Shown: piece by piece, positions 49,673 to 57,679 of the stretch
Numbering within the stretch: the stretch's first letter is position 1
Layout: each line of letters opens with the position of its first letter
From: Streptomyces sp. NBC_00376
Lineage (GTDB): Bacteria > Actinomycetota > Actinomycetes > Streptomycetales > Streptomycetaceae
DNA length: 64,000 nt
Direction of reading: 5' to 3'
NCBI RefSeq assembly: GCF_036077095.1
Contig: NZ_CP107960.1
Location: 6,324,001 to 6,388,000 of the forward strand
Translations under genes and position numbers: made by a program
The notes under the pieces: generated by a model
The model's input: only the letters and a program-made list of their open reading frames with translations
Told to the model about the DNA's origin: nothing
The model's database searches: none

Positions 49673-51469
49673 TCAGCCTCGGTAGATCGACTCGATCTCG
49701 TCCGCGAATTCCTTCGCCACCACGTTCCGCTTCAGCTTCAGCGACGGCGTGATGTGGCCTGCCTCCTCGGTGAACTGCGAGTCCAGGATGCGGAATTTGC
49801 GCACCGACTCCGCCTTGGACACGGCCGCGTTCCCGTCGTCCACCGCCCGCTGCACCTCGGCCAGCAGCTCCGGGTCCTCGCGCAGCGACACGGCCGTCGA
49901 GCCGGCCGGCTTGCCGTGCTCCTCGGCCCAGCGGCCCAGGAACTCCTCGTCCAGGGTGACCAGCGCGCCCACGAACGGCCGTCCGTCGCCGACCACCATG
50001 CACTCGGCGACCAGGGCGTGCCCGCGGATCCGGTCCTCGATCACCGCGGGAGCGACGTTCTTGCCGCCCGCCGTGACGATGATCTCCTTCTTGCGGCCGG
50101 TGATCGCGAGATAGCCGTCCTCGTCCAGCGTGCCGATGTCGCCGGTGTGGAACCAGCCGTCGGCCAGTGCTTCGGCCGTCGCCGACTCGTTGTTCCAGTA
50201 ACCGGTGAACAGGTGTTCGCCGTGCAGCAGCACCTCGCCGTCGTCGGCGATCCGCACCACCGAACCGGGCAGCGGCTGGCCGACCGTACCGATCTTCTGC
50301 CGGTCCCACGGGTTGAAGGCGGTGGCCGCGCACGTCTCGGTCAGGCCGTAGCCCTCCAGGACGGTGAAGCCGATCCCGCGGTAGAAGTGGCCGAGCCGCT
50401 CGCCCAGCGGCGCGCCGCCGGAGATCGCGTACTCACCGCGCCCGCCGAGCACCGCGCGCAGCTTGCTGTAGACCAGCCGGTCGAAGAGCTTGTGCTTCAG
50501 CTTCAGGCCCAGCGGCGGGCCCTGCGGCGTACTCAGCACGCGGCTGTAGGCGATCGCCGTGTTCGCGGCCTTGTCGAAGATCTTTCCCTTGCCGTCGGCC
50601 TGCGCCTTGGCACGCGCCGCGTTGTACACCTTCTCGAAGACTCGCGGCACGCCGAGGATCAACGTCGGCCGGAACGAGGCAAGTTCATCGGTGAGGTGCT
50701 TGATGTCCGGTACGCAGCCGAGCTTGATCGGGGCCATCACCGAGGCCACCTCGACCAGCCGTCCGAAGACGTGCGCGGCGGGCAGGAAGAGCAGTACGGA
50801 GCAGTCGCCGGTACGGAAGAGGGGCTTGAGCCGCTCCACCACGTTGCCGCACTCGGCGAAGAAGCTGCGGTGCGTGAGCACACAGCCCTTGGGGCGGCCG
50901 GTGGTGCCCGAGGTGTAGACGATGGTGGCCGGGTCGTCCGCCTTGGCGCTCGTCATCCGCAGGTCCAGCGTCTCGTCCGAGACGTCCTCGCCGATCGCCG
51001 TCAGCCCGCGGATCGCGTCGTCCTCGATCTGCCAGATGCCCTTCAGGGCCGGCAGGTCCGCCTGGACGGAGACCACGGAGGCCTGGTGCGCGGCGGACTC
51101 CACCAGGCACAGGGCGGTACCGGAGTCACCGAGGATCCACTGGATCTGCTCGGGCGAGCTGGTCTCGTACACCGGGACGGTGACCGCGCCCGCGCTCCAG
51201 ATCGCGAAGTCGAGCAGGACCCACTCGTAGCGGGTGCGCGAGAGCAGAGCCACCCGGTCACCGGCTTCGACGCCCGCGGCGATCAGGCCCTTGGCGACGC
51301 CCCTGACCTCGGCCAGGAACTGGGCGGCGTCGACATCGGTCCACACGCCCCCCACCTTGCGGCTCATCACCGCGACATCGGGATGCTGAGCGGCATTGCG
51401 GCGGATGAGATCCGTCAGGTTGCCGTCCGAGGGGACCTCGTACAGGGCCGGAAGGCTGAACTCGCGCAA
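49673..51469 (-). CDS. fadD: Long-chain fatty acid--CoA ligase
   Basis: A 598-residue ANL-superfamily enzyme that activates fatty acids to acyl-CoA via acyl-AMP. Motifs in order: A3 IVYTSGTTGRPKGCVLTH (P-loop, about 190-207), VLEGYGLTETCAATAFN (A5), DGWFHTGDIG (A7), and the C-terminal ITGRKKEIIVTAGGKNVAP hinge with the A10-type lysine near SLKLKRN. The start is TTG at 51469, with AGGAG 9 nt upstream and no better in-frame choice. It converges on the pimB-like gene; their shared terminator is interrupted by the IS. Confidence 0.92.
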   Translation of the reverse strand: MREFSLPALYEVPSDGNLTDLIRRNAAQHPDVAVMSRKVGGVWTDVDAAQFLAEVRGVAKGLIAAGVEAGDRVALLSRTRYEWVLLDFAIWSAGAVTVPVYETSSPEQIQWILGDSGTALCLVESAAHQASVVSVQADLPALKGIWQIEDDAIRGLTAIGEDVSDETLDLRMTSAKADDPATIVYTSGTTGRPKGCVLTHRSFFAECGNVVERLKPLFRTGDCSVLLFLPAAHVFGRLVEVASVMAPIKLGCVPDIKHLTDELASFRPTLILGVPRVFEKVYNAARAKAQADGKGKIFDKAANTAIAYSRVLSTPQGPPLGLKLKHKLFDRLVYSKLRAVLGGRGEYAISGGAPLGERLGHFYRGIGFTVLEGYGLTETCAATAFNPWDRQKIGTVGQPLPGSVVRIADDGEVLLHGEHLFTGYWNNESATAEALADGWFHTGDIGTLDEDGYLAITGRKKEIIVTAGGKNVAPAVIEDRIRGHALVAECMVVGDGRPFVGALVTLDEEFLGRWAEEHGKPAGSTAVSLREDPELLAEVQRAVDDGNAAVSKAESVRKFRILDSQFTEEAGHITPSLKLKRNVVAKEFADEIESIYRG

Positions 51470-51737
51470 GACTGCTGCTCCTCATCGGGCTCCGGTGCCA
51501 CGGCTCTGTGTGACGCACCGGCTGCGGTCCAAGACTGGCGGGTGCTCAGTGGGGTGAGCACGACTGGACTGCCCGGACGTTACCCACCAGTACTGGGTTC
51601 CCGATAGGGGGTTCCGGCCAGATGTCTTATGCGTCACACATAACGTTGATCCTTGGCCGCACAGTAGTCCACCCGTGTGACCGGGCGACGGTATTCGCAG
51701 GTCCGGCGGCCTCTGCCCAGGTGACCGGTGGAGTCCT

Positions 51738-51805
51738 GGGGCTGTCCGTCGGGTCAGGGACGGTCAGGGCGTCGCGGCCCCGTTCCTGACTCGACGGACA
51801 GCCCC
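51738..51805 (+). terminator. Long hairpin in a divergent intergenic region
   Basis: A 26-bp stem with two G-U pairs (51738-51763 with 51780-51805) and 16-nt loop. It looks like a terminator, yet both flanking genes read away from it. It could end an unannotated small RNA or insulate the phosphoesterase promoter. Confidence 0.55.
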
Positions 51806-51811
51806 TAGGGT
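51806..51811 (+). promoter_or_regulatory. Leaderless -10 box of the phosphoesterase gene
   Basis: TAGGGT, 7 nt before ATG 51819 and directly abutting the hairpin. Confidence 0.5.
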
Positions 51812-51818
51812 GATCGTC

Positions 51819-52625
51819 ATGCGAGCCGGACCGGACAGCCCAGGCGCATCGACCCGACAGCGCACCCGTATCCATGTGGTCAGCGACGTGCACGGCAACG
51901 CCGAGGCGCTGGCCCGAGCCGGGGACGGCGCCGACGCGCTGGTCTGCCTCGGTGACCTGGTGCTCTTCCTCGACTACGCCGACCACTCGCGCGGCATCTT
52001 CCCCGATCTCTTCGGCGTGGAGAACGCCGACCGGATCGTCGCGCTGCGCACCGCGCGCCGCTTCGAGGAGGCCCGGGAGTTCGGCCGGGAGCTGTGGAAG
52101 GGCCGGGACCGCAACGCCGCGATCGTCTCGGCGGTGCGCAAGCAGTACGCCGAGCTCTTCGCGGCCTTCCCCGCGCCGACGTACGCCACCTACGGCAACG
52201 TCGACATCCCCGGCCTGTGGTCCGAGTACGCACACCCCGGCACCACCGTCCTCGACGGCGAACGGGCCGAGATCGGCGGCCGCGTCTTCGGTTTCGTCGG
52301 CGGCGGGCTGAAGACCCCGATGAACACCCCGTACGAGATCGGCGACGAGGAGTACGCGGCGAAGATCGAGGCGATCGGCCCGGTCGACGTGCTCTGCACC
52401 CACATCCCGCCCGATGTGCCCGAGCTGACCTACGACACGGTGGCGCGCCGCTTCGAGCGCGGCAGCCGGGCCCTGCTGGACGCCATCCGCCGGACCCGCC
52501 CCCGGTACGCCCTGTTCGGCCACGTCCACCAGCCGCTGGCCCGCCGCATGCGGATCGGCGCCACCGAATGTGTGAACGTCGGCCACTTCGCGTCCACCGG
52601 CAGGCCCTGGGCCCTGGAATGGTGA
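51819..52625 (+). CDS. Calcineurin-like metallophosphoesterase
   Basis: A 268-residue phosphoesterase with the dinuclear metal motifs in order: IHVVSDVHGNAEAL (D-x-H), VCLGDLVLF (GD), YATYGNVDIPG (GN, with the usual following H/D replaced by VD), DVLCTHIPPDV (H), and LFGHVHQPLA (GHxH). The substrate is unknown. The ATG at 51819 fits a leaderless promoter; GTG 51810 lies within the -10 and is rejected. The SRPBCC gene follows after 107 nt. Confidence 0.85.
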   Translation: MRAGPDSPGASTRQRTRIHVVSDVHGNAEALARAGDGADALVCLGDLVLFLDYADHSRGIFPDLFGVENADRIVALRTARRFEEAREFGRELWKGRDRNAAIVSAVRKQYAELFAAFPAPTYATYGNVDIPGLWSEYAHPGTTVLDGERAEIGGRVFGFVGGGLKTPMNTPYEIGDEEYAAKIEAIGPVDVLCTHIPPDVPELTYDTVARRFERGSRALLDAIRRTRPRYALFGHVHQPLARRMRIGATECVNVGHFASTGRPWALEW

Positions 52626-52732
52626 CCACACCGGCACCGGACCCTGGAACGAGGCGCCGCGCACACGCGATAGCCTTCTGACGGCAGGCATCTGCCGACG
52701 CACCGGTACACCGCACTGGAGGAGCCACGGCG

Positions 52733-53182
52733 ATGGCTGAACACACCAGCTCGAGCATCACGATCGAGGCGGCACCGGCCGACGTCATGGGAGTGATCGC
52801 CGACTTCGCCCGCTATCCGGAGTGGACCGGAGAGGTCAAGGAGGCCGAGGTCCTCGCCGAGGACGACCGGGGCCGCGCCGAGAAGGTCCGGCTGGTCCTC
52901 GACGCCGGAGCGATCAAGGACGACCACACCCTCGCCTACACCTGGATCGGCGACTACGAAGTCAGCTGGACCCTCGTCAAGTCCCAGATGCTGCGCGCCA
53001 TCGACGGCTCCTACGCACTGGCCCCGCTCGGCGACGGCGACCGCACCGAGGTCACCTACCGGCTGACCGTCGACGTCAAGATCCCGATGCTCGGCATGAT
53101 CAAGCGCAAGGCCGAGAAGGTCATCATCGACCGGGCCCTGGCCGGACTGAAGAAGCGCGTCGAGTCCGTCCCGAAGGTCTGA
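52733..53182 (+). CDS. SRPBCC (START/Bet v1-like) family protein
   Basis: A 149-residue single-domain protein: SSSITIEAAPADVMGVIADFARYPEWTGEVKEAEVL at the start and a C-terminal helix ending IIDRALAGLKKRVESVP. The fold forms a hydrophobic pocket that binds lipids or polyketides. The ArsA-like gene starts 5 nt after its stop, so both form an operon. From memory M. tuberculosis Rv2185c-Rv2184c is the same pair, next to fadD15 and pimB', which hints at a role in lipid or envelope metabolism. Confidence 0.85.
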   Translation: MAEHTSSSITIEAAPADVMGVIADFARYPEWTGEVKEAEVLAEDDRGRAEKVRLVLDAGAIKDDHTLAYTWIGDYEVSWTLVKSQMLRAIDGSYALAPLGDGDRTEVTYRLTVDVKIPMLGMIKRKAEKVIIDRALAGLKKRVESVPKV

Positions 53183-53187
53183 CCCGG

Positions 53188-54474
53188 ATGCGTACGGTCC
53201 TCGTCACCGGCCCCGGCGGCGCCGGCCGTACCACCGTCGCGGCGGCGACCGCGCTGGCCGCCGCCCGCCGCGGCCGGCGCACCCTGCTGCTGACCGCCGA
53301 CGGCATACCCGGCTTCCCCGGGGACACCGAACCCACCGAGGTCACCGACGGGCTGTGGTCCGCCCGCATCGACTCCGGCGAACACTTCCGCGGCGAACTC
53401 CTCGCCCTCCAGGACCAGGCCTCCGCCGTACTCGACCTGCTCGGCGGGAACCGGCTGGACGGCGAGGAGCTGACCGAACTCCCCGGCAGCAGCCAGCTCG
53501 CCCTCCTGCACACGCTGCGCCGCGCCGCCCGGGGCGACTGGTCGCGAGCCGGCCACGACCTCCTCGTCGTCGACCTGCCACCGCTGTGCGAGGCACTCGC
53601 CCTGCTCGCCCTCCCCGAGCAGCTGCGCCGCTATCTGCGCCGGCTGCTCCCCCCGGAACGCCAGGCCGCCCGCGCCCTGCGCCCGATGCTCGCCCAGCTC
53701 GCCGGGGTGCCCATGCCCGCCCAGTGGCTGTACGAGGCGGCCGCCCGCAGGGACGCCGAGCTGGCCGCCGTCCAGGCCCTGATCGAGGACCGCGACACCA
53801 CGCTCCGGCTGGTCGCGGAGCCCGGCCCCGCCGCCGAGGACGCCCTGCGTACCGCCCGCACCGGCCTCGCCCTGCACGGGCTGCGGGTCGACACCCTCGC
53901 GGTGAACCGGGTCCTGCCCCGGCACTCCGGCGACCCCTGGTTCGCCGGGCTCGCCGCACAGCAGGAGAAGACCGTCGACCACTGGTACGAGGAGTGGGCG
54001 CCCGGCACCGAGCTCTGCCAGGTGCCCCACCTCGGCCGCGACCCGCGTGGCCTCGACGACCTCGCCCGCCTCGACACCGCGGCCGACGGCCCCGCCGGGG
54101 ACGCCGGACTCGCCGGAGGGCTGGACGGGCGGGGCCCCGGCCGGGCCGACGACCCCTGGTGGATAGAGAGCCCCGACACCCCGGACGGCCTCGACGGGCT
54201 GCTGCCCGGCGCCCGGATCGTGACCACCGGCCCGCCCGCCGGCGACGGCGACCCGGTCCTCGTCTGGTGCCTGCCGCTGCCCGGCGCCGCCAAGAAGGAC
54301 CTCCAGCTGGTCCGCCGCGGTGACGAACTGCTGCTCACCGTCGGCCCGTTCCACCGGATCGTCCCGCTGGAGTCCGGACTGCGCCGCTGCACCGTCTCCG
54401 GCGCCGCCCTCACCGACGGGGTGCTCCGGGTCCGGTTCACGCCGGACCCCGGGCTGTGGCCGAGGACGGGCTGA
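53188..54474 (+). CDS. ArsA-family ATPase-like protein with altered P-loop
   Basis: A 428-residue protein of the ArsA/MinD superfamily. The Walker A segment reads TGPGGAGRTTVAAA (about residues 7-20): the signature lysine of GKGGVGKT is proline and the conserved P-loop lysine is arginine, so ATP binding or hydrolysis is in doubt. LLVVDLPP matches the Walker B strand. The C-terminal 90 residues (about 345-428; VWCLPLPGAAKKDLQLVRRGDELLLTVGPFHRIVPL) resemble the Hsp20-like domain found at the end of ArsA-like proteins. It is 5 nt after the SRPBCC gene. The function is unknown. Confidence 0.82.
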   Translation: MRTVLVTGPGGAGRTTVAAATALAAARRGRRTLLLTADGIPGFPGDTEPTEVTDGLWSARIDSGEHFRGELLALQDQASAVLDLLGGNRLDGEELTELPGSSQLALLHTLRRAARGDWSRAGHDLLVVDLPPLCEALALLALPEQLRRYLRRLLPPERQAARALRPMLAQLAGVPMPAQWLYEAAARRDAELAAVQALIEDRDTTLRLVAEPGPAAEDALRTARTGLALHGLRVDTLAVNRVLPRHSGDPWFAGLAAQQEKTVDHWYEEWAPGTELCQVPHLGRDPRGLDDLARLDTAADGPAGDAGLAGGLDGRGPGRADDPWWIESPDTPDGLDGLLPGARIVTTGPPAGDGDPVLVWCLPLPGAAKKDLQLVRRGDELLLTVGPFHRIVPLESGLRRCTVSGAALTDGVLRVRFTPDPGLWPRTG

Positions 54475-54557
54475 ACGGCGCGTCACGCTTCGGGTAACGT
54501 CGGTAGTACGTGCCCCGTATGCCGGGCCGCCGGCACACCACGTCGCAGGAGTCCGCC

Positions 54558-55016
54558 ATGAGCGATGCCACCGATCGTCCCGTCGACGACGACGCGTGGG
54601 CGAAGGCCTGCGCCGAGGACCTCGAAGCGGAGAAGGCCCGCCGCCGGGCCCAGTACGGCCCGCCGCCCGGCTCCGCCGCCGAGGAACTGCGCAAGCTGGT
54701 CGACGCCGTGGCCGACAAGTTCTCGTCCCTCCAGTCGCCGCTGTTCGGCGCGGCGGCCCAGGGCACCGTGCAGCAGATCATCAAGCAGGCGAAGTCCGCG
54801 GTCGAGCCCGTCATCGAGCGCAACCCGGACGTCTTCGACCACATCGCCGCGGCCGGCAGCGAACTCCTCGCCGCCTACCGCTCCGCCGTCGAGGGCCAGG
54901 AACGCCGCTGGACCCAGGACGCCGGCGACCCGGCCGGCACCGGGAAGAAGGCCGACGACCCCTCCGACCCCCGCGACGAGGGCCCCGCCGCGGGCGAACA
55001 CATCGACCTGGACTGA
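54558..55016 (+). CDS. DUF5304 family protein
   Basis: A 152-residue acidic, mostly helical soluble protein. Its N-terminal part reads DDDAWAKACAEDLEAEKARRRAQYG; the centre (about 40-105) is helical (AAEELRKLVDAVADKFSSL); the C-terminal 40 residues are charged and disordered. I assign it to DUF5304 by its N-terminal pattern; the function is unknown. The ATG has GGAG about 7 nt upstream. It lies between the ArsA-like gene and glkA on the same strand. Confidence 0.7.
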   Translation: MSDATDRPVDDDAWAKACAEDLEAEKARRRAQYGPPPGSAAEELRKLVDAVADKFSSLQSPLFGAAAQGTVQQIIKQAKSAVEPVIERNPDVFDHIAAAGSELLAAYRSAVEGQERRWTQDAGDPAGTGKKADDPSDPRDEGPAAGEHIDLD

Positions 55017-55090
55017 CCGGCACCGAAGGGCCGGGCCCCCGGCTCGGGTACGGTTGGCCCCAGCGGGGCTCGACCGGAACTGAGGGATTC

Positions 55091-56032
55091 ATGGGACTCA
55101 CCATCGGCGTCGATATCGGCGGCACGAAGATCGCGGCTGGAGTGGTCGACGAAGAGGGCCGCATCCTCTCGACGCACAAGGTGCCGACCCCGCCGACGGC
55201 CGAAGGCATCGTGGACGCGATCGCCACGGCCGTGTCCGGGGCGAGCGAGGGCCACCAGATCGAGGCCGTCGGCATCGGTGCCGCCGGATACGTCGACGAC
55301 AAGCGCGCCACCGTGCTGTTCGCACCGAACATCAACTGGCGGCACGAGCCGCTGAAGGACAAGGTCGAACAGCGCGTCGGCCTTCCCGTCGTGGTCGAGA
55401 ACGACGCCAACGCCGCCGCCTGGGGCGAATACCGCTTCGGCGCCGGCCAGGGCCACGACGACGTCATCTGCATCACGCTCGGCACCGGCCTCGGCGGCGG
55501 CATCATCATCGGCAACAAGCTGCGCCGCGGACGCTTCGGCGTGGCCGCCGAGTTCGGCCACATCCGGGTCGTCCCGGACGGGCTGCTCTGCGGCTGCGGC
55601 AGCCAGGGCTGCTGGGAGCAGTACGCGTCCGGACGCGCACTCGTCCGGTACGCCAAGCAGCGCGCCAACGCCACCCCGGAGAACGCCACGGTCCTGCTGT
55701 CGCTCGGCGACGGCACGGTGGACGGCATCGAGGGCAAGCACATCAGCCAGGCCGCCCGGCAGGGCGACCCGGTGGCGATCGACTCGTTCCGTGAACTGGC
55801 CCGCTGGGCCGGCGCCGGGCTCGCCGACCTCGCCTCGCTCTTCGACCCGTCCGCGTTCATCGTCGGCGGCGGTGTGTCGGACGAGGGCGAGCTGGTGCTC
55901 GATCCGATCCGCAAGTCGTTCCGGCGCTGGCTGATCGGCGGTGAATGGCGCCCGCACGCCCAGGTGCTCGCGGCCCAACTGGGCGGCGAGGCAGGGCTGG
56001 TGGGCGCGGCGGACCTCGCCCGCCAGGGCTGA
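55091..56032 (+). CDS. glkA: Glucokinase (ROK family)
   Basis: A 313-residue enzyme that phosphorylates glucose with ATP. It is closely like S. coelicolor GlkA, which also mediates carbon catabolite repression. Motifs: the phosphate-binding GVDIGGTKIAAGVVD at the start, ENDANAAAWGEY with the catalytic aspartate, LGTGLGGGIIIG, and the ROK zinc motif in GLLCGCGSQGCWEQYASG (C-x-C-x4-C with upstream His in FGHIRV). Start ATG 55091. TACGGT near 55048 may be the -10. It is followed by a 14-bp-stem terminator. Confidence 0.94.
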   Translation: MGLTIGVDIGGTKIAAGVVDEEGRILSTHKVPTPPTAEGIVDAIATAVSGASEGHQIEAVGIGAAGYVDDKRATVLFAPNINWRHEPLKDKVEQRVGLPVVVENDANAAAWGEYRFGAGQGHDDVICITLGTGLGGGIIIGNKLRRGRFGVAAEFGHIRVVPDGLLCGCGSQGCWEQYASGRALVRYAKQRANATPENATVLLSLGDGTVDGIEGKHISQAARQGDPVAIDSFRELARWAGAGLADLASLFDPSAFIVGGGVSDEGELVLDPIRKSFRRWLIGGEWRPHAQVLAAQLGGEAGLVGAADLARQG

Positions 56033-56054
56033 GCCGATCACGACCGGACCGACC

Positions 56055-56094
56055 CGGACGCCCGTCGCGCCCCTGTGGCAGCGGCGGGCGTCCG
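56055..56094 (+). terminator. Terminator of glkA
   Basis: A 14-bp stem with one G-U pair (56055-56068 with 56081-56094) and 12-nt loop, 22 nt after glkA. Confidence 0.75.
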
Positions 56095-56097
56095 TCG

Positions 56098-56103
56098 TAT
56101 CGT
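56098..56103 (+). promoter_or_regulatory. Leaderless -10 box of the EEP-family gene
   Basis: TATCGT, 7 nt before ATG 56111. The intervening GAGGGG could instead act as a ribosome binding site of a leadered mRNA. Confidence 0.4.
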
Positions 56104-56110
56104 GAGGGGC

Positions 56111-56869
56111 ATGGTTCCGACGCCACTGCCCGACTCCCGTACCGAGCCGGATGGTTCGGCCGTCATCAGAGTGCTCAGCTACAACATCCGGTCGATGCGC
56201 GACGACTGCGAGGCGCTGGCCCGCGTCATCACCGCCTGCGCCCCCGACCTGGTCCTCATCCAGGAGGCCCCGCGCTTCTTCCGCTGGCGCAAGCGCGCCG
56301 CCTGGCTCGCGGCCCGCACCGACCTGGTGGTGCTCAGCGGCGGCGCCACGGCGGCCGGGCCGCTGCTGCTCTGCTCGCTGCGGGCCACCGTGGAGCGGAC
56401 GCAGGACGTGCTGCTGCCGCTCACCCCCGGACTGCACCGCAGGGGCTTCGCCACATCGGTGGTACGGATCGCGGGCACCCGGATCGGTCTGCTGAGCTTT
56501 CATCTGAGCCTGCAACGGGACGAACGCCTGGACCAGACCGAGATGCTGCTGGAACGGCTGGACGAGATGGGCGTCGAGCACGCCATCGCGGCCGGCGACC
56601 TCAACGACGTACCGACCGGGAGCGCCTTCCAGCGGCTGGCCGGGCGGCTCCAGGACTGCTGGGCGGTCCGCCCGTGGGGCGGGGAGCACACCTACTCGCC
56701 GGACCACCCGCGACGGCGCATCGACGCGGTCTTCGCGACGGACGGGATCGAGGTGCTCGGCTGCGGTGTTCCCGCCGGGCTGCCCGGGGTCACCGACGCG
56801 GACCTGCGGGCGGCCACCGACCATCTGCCGGTGCTGGCGGCGCTACGGGTGCCCGCGATCCTGCCCTGA
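56111..56869 (+). CDS. Endonuclease/exonuclease/phosphatase (EEP) family protein
   Basis: A 252-residue EEP-fold hydrolase. The conserved acids and catalytic residues appear in order: VLSYNIRSM (N), LVLIQEAPRF (E), FHLSLQRDERL (H), AAGDLNDVPTGSAF (D-x-N), RRIDAVFAT (D), and ATDHLPVLA (DH). The family includes DNases, sphingomyelinase-like phosphodiesterases and inositol phosphatases; the substrate is unknown. No signal peptide is seen, so it is cytosolic. A 16-bp tandem repeat array lies just after it. Confidence 0.85.
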   Translation: MVPTPLPDSRTEPDGSAVIRVLSYNIRSMRDDCEALARVITACAPDLVLIQEAPRFFRWRKRAAWLAARTDLVVLSGGATAAGPLLLCSLRATVERTQDVLLPLTPGLHRRGFATSVVRIAGTRIGLLSFHLSLQRDERLDQTEMLLERLDEMGVEHAIAAGDLNDVPTGSAFQRLAGRLQDCWAVRPWGGEHTYSPDHPRRRIDAVFATDGIEVLGCGVPAGLPGVTDADLRAATDHLPVLAALRVPAILP

Positions 56870-56882
56870 GCACTTCCCGCGA

Positions 56883-56979
56883 CGCCGCCCGGCCGGAGCG
56901 CCGCCCGGCCGGAGCGCCGCCCGGCCGGAGCGCCGCCCGGCCGGAGCGCCGCCCGGCCGGAGCGCCGCCCCGGCCGGAA
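56883..56979. repeat. 16-bp tandem repeat array
   Basis: Five perfect head-to-tail copies of CGCCGCCCGGCCGGAG (56883-56962) and a sixth altered copy with an extra C. Each unit holds the palindrome CCGGCCGG. It lies in the 123-nt gap between convergent genes and is a likely length-variable locus that could also act as a terminator. Confidence 0.9.
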
Positions 56980-56992
56980 CGAAGCCCCCGGC

Positions 56993-57679
56993 TCAGACCA
57001 CCGCCCCGCGCCCGGGGTCGTCGCCGTCCTCGTCGTCATCGTTCATCCGAGCCACCAGCGTGACGAAACCGCCCAGGAAACCGCCGACGCAGACCGTCGT
57101 CAGCCACCAGGTCATGTCCCACCGCAGCAGCACCGCGATCAGCATCAGCACCGGACCGCCGACGACCGCGAGCCAGGCGAACTTCGCCGTGACATCGGCC
57201 TCCGGCAGCGGCGGCGGCTCCGGGGGGACGAAGTGCCCCTCGTCGCTCTCGTCGAGGTCGTCGTCCTTGGGCTCCGCGACCTCGTAGTCGCGCGGGCCCA
57301 CCACTCCGGGGGCGAACACGACCGAGCTGCCGAGCGGCTTCTCCGGCGGCTTCACGGACTTCTTGCCGAGCCCCTTGTCCGGATCCAGGACGCCGGGCCG
57401 GTCGTCGTCGTCCTCCGGCAGCGCGAGATCCTCGATCGACCTGAACGGCCTGGCGCCCGGCGGGTCCGGCGGCTCCTCGCCGTACCCCGCGACGATCGCC
57501 TTCCACACCGCGTCCTCGTCGGCCGGCGGTTCGGGCCGGCTGCCGTCACTGCCCGGTGCCGCCTGCTGGGCGGCGGCGTCCTGCGGGCCCGTGCCGTCGT
57601 CGGGCACGGCCGCTCCCTCCGCGGGAAGGGGCTCGTGCTCCTCCTCGCTGCCCGCGCGCTCCGCGTCGTGCTCAGCCAC
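56993..57679 (-). CDS. Conserved membrane protein with long acidic N-terminal region
   Basis: A 228-residue protein. Residues 1-165 are acidic, Pro-rich and probably disordered (EEEHEPLPAEGAAVPDD), with a conserved-looking block VWKAIVAGYGEEPPDPPGARPFRSIEDL. Two membrane helices (about 168-188 and 192-210) follow, and the tail MNDDDEDGDDPGRG is very acidic. The function is unknown. The GTG start lies inside the end of the alpha/beta hydrolase gene (8-nt overlap), with GGGGAG upstream, so it is coupled to that gene. Confidence 0.72.
   Translation of the reverse strand: MAEHDAERAGSEEEHEPLPAEGAAVPDDGTGPQDAAAQQAAPGSDGSRPEPPADEDAVWKAIVAGYGEEPPDPPGARPFRSIEDLALPEDDDDRPGVLDPDKGLGKKSVKPPEKPLGSSVVFAPGVVGPRDYEVAEPKDDDLDESDEGHFVPPEPPPLPEADVTAKFAWLAVVGGPVLMLIAVLLRWDMTWWLTTVCVGGFLGGFVTLVARMNDDDEDGDDPGRGAVV

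Larger units (their letters stand above)
51470..51818. promoter_or_regulatory. Divergent regulatory region between fadD and the phosphoesterase gene
   Basis: This 349-nt space has no credible gene. It contains the inverted repeat GTGCTCA-6-TGAGCAC (51542-51561), the perfect palindrome CCAGTACTGG (51587-51596), a 26-bp-stem hairpin (51738-51805), and a leaderless -10 (51806-51811). The first two are close to the fadD promoter side and are candidate operators. Confidence 0.55.

Noticed and set aside
56883..56979. Considered as a CRISPR-like array
   Set aside because: The 16-bp units are directly adjacent with no spacers and no cas genes are present; it is a simple tandem repeat.
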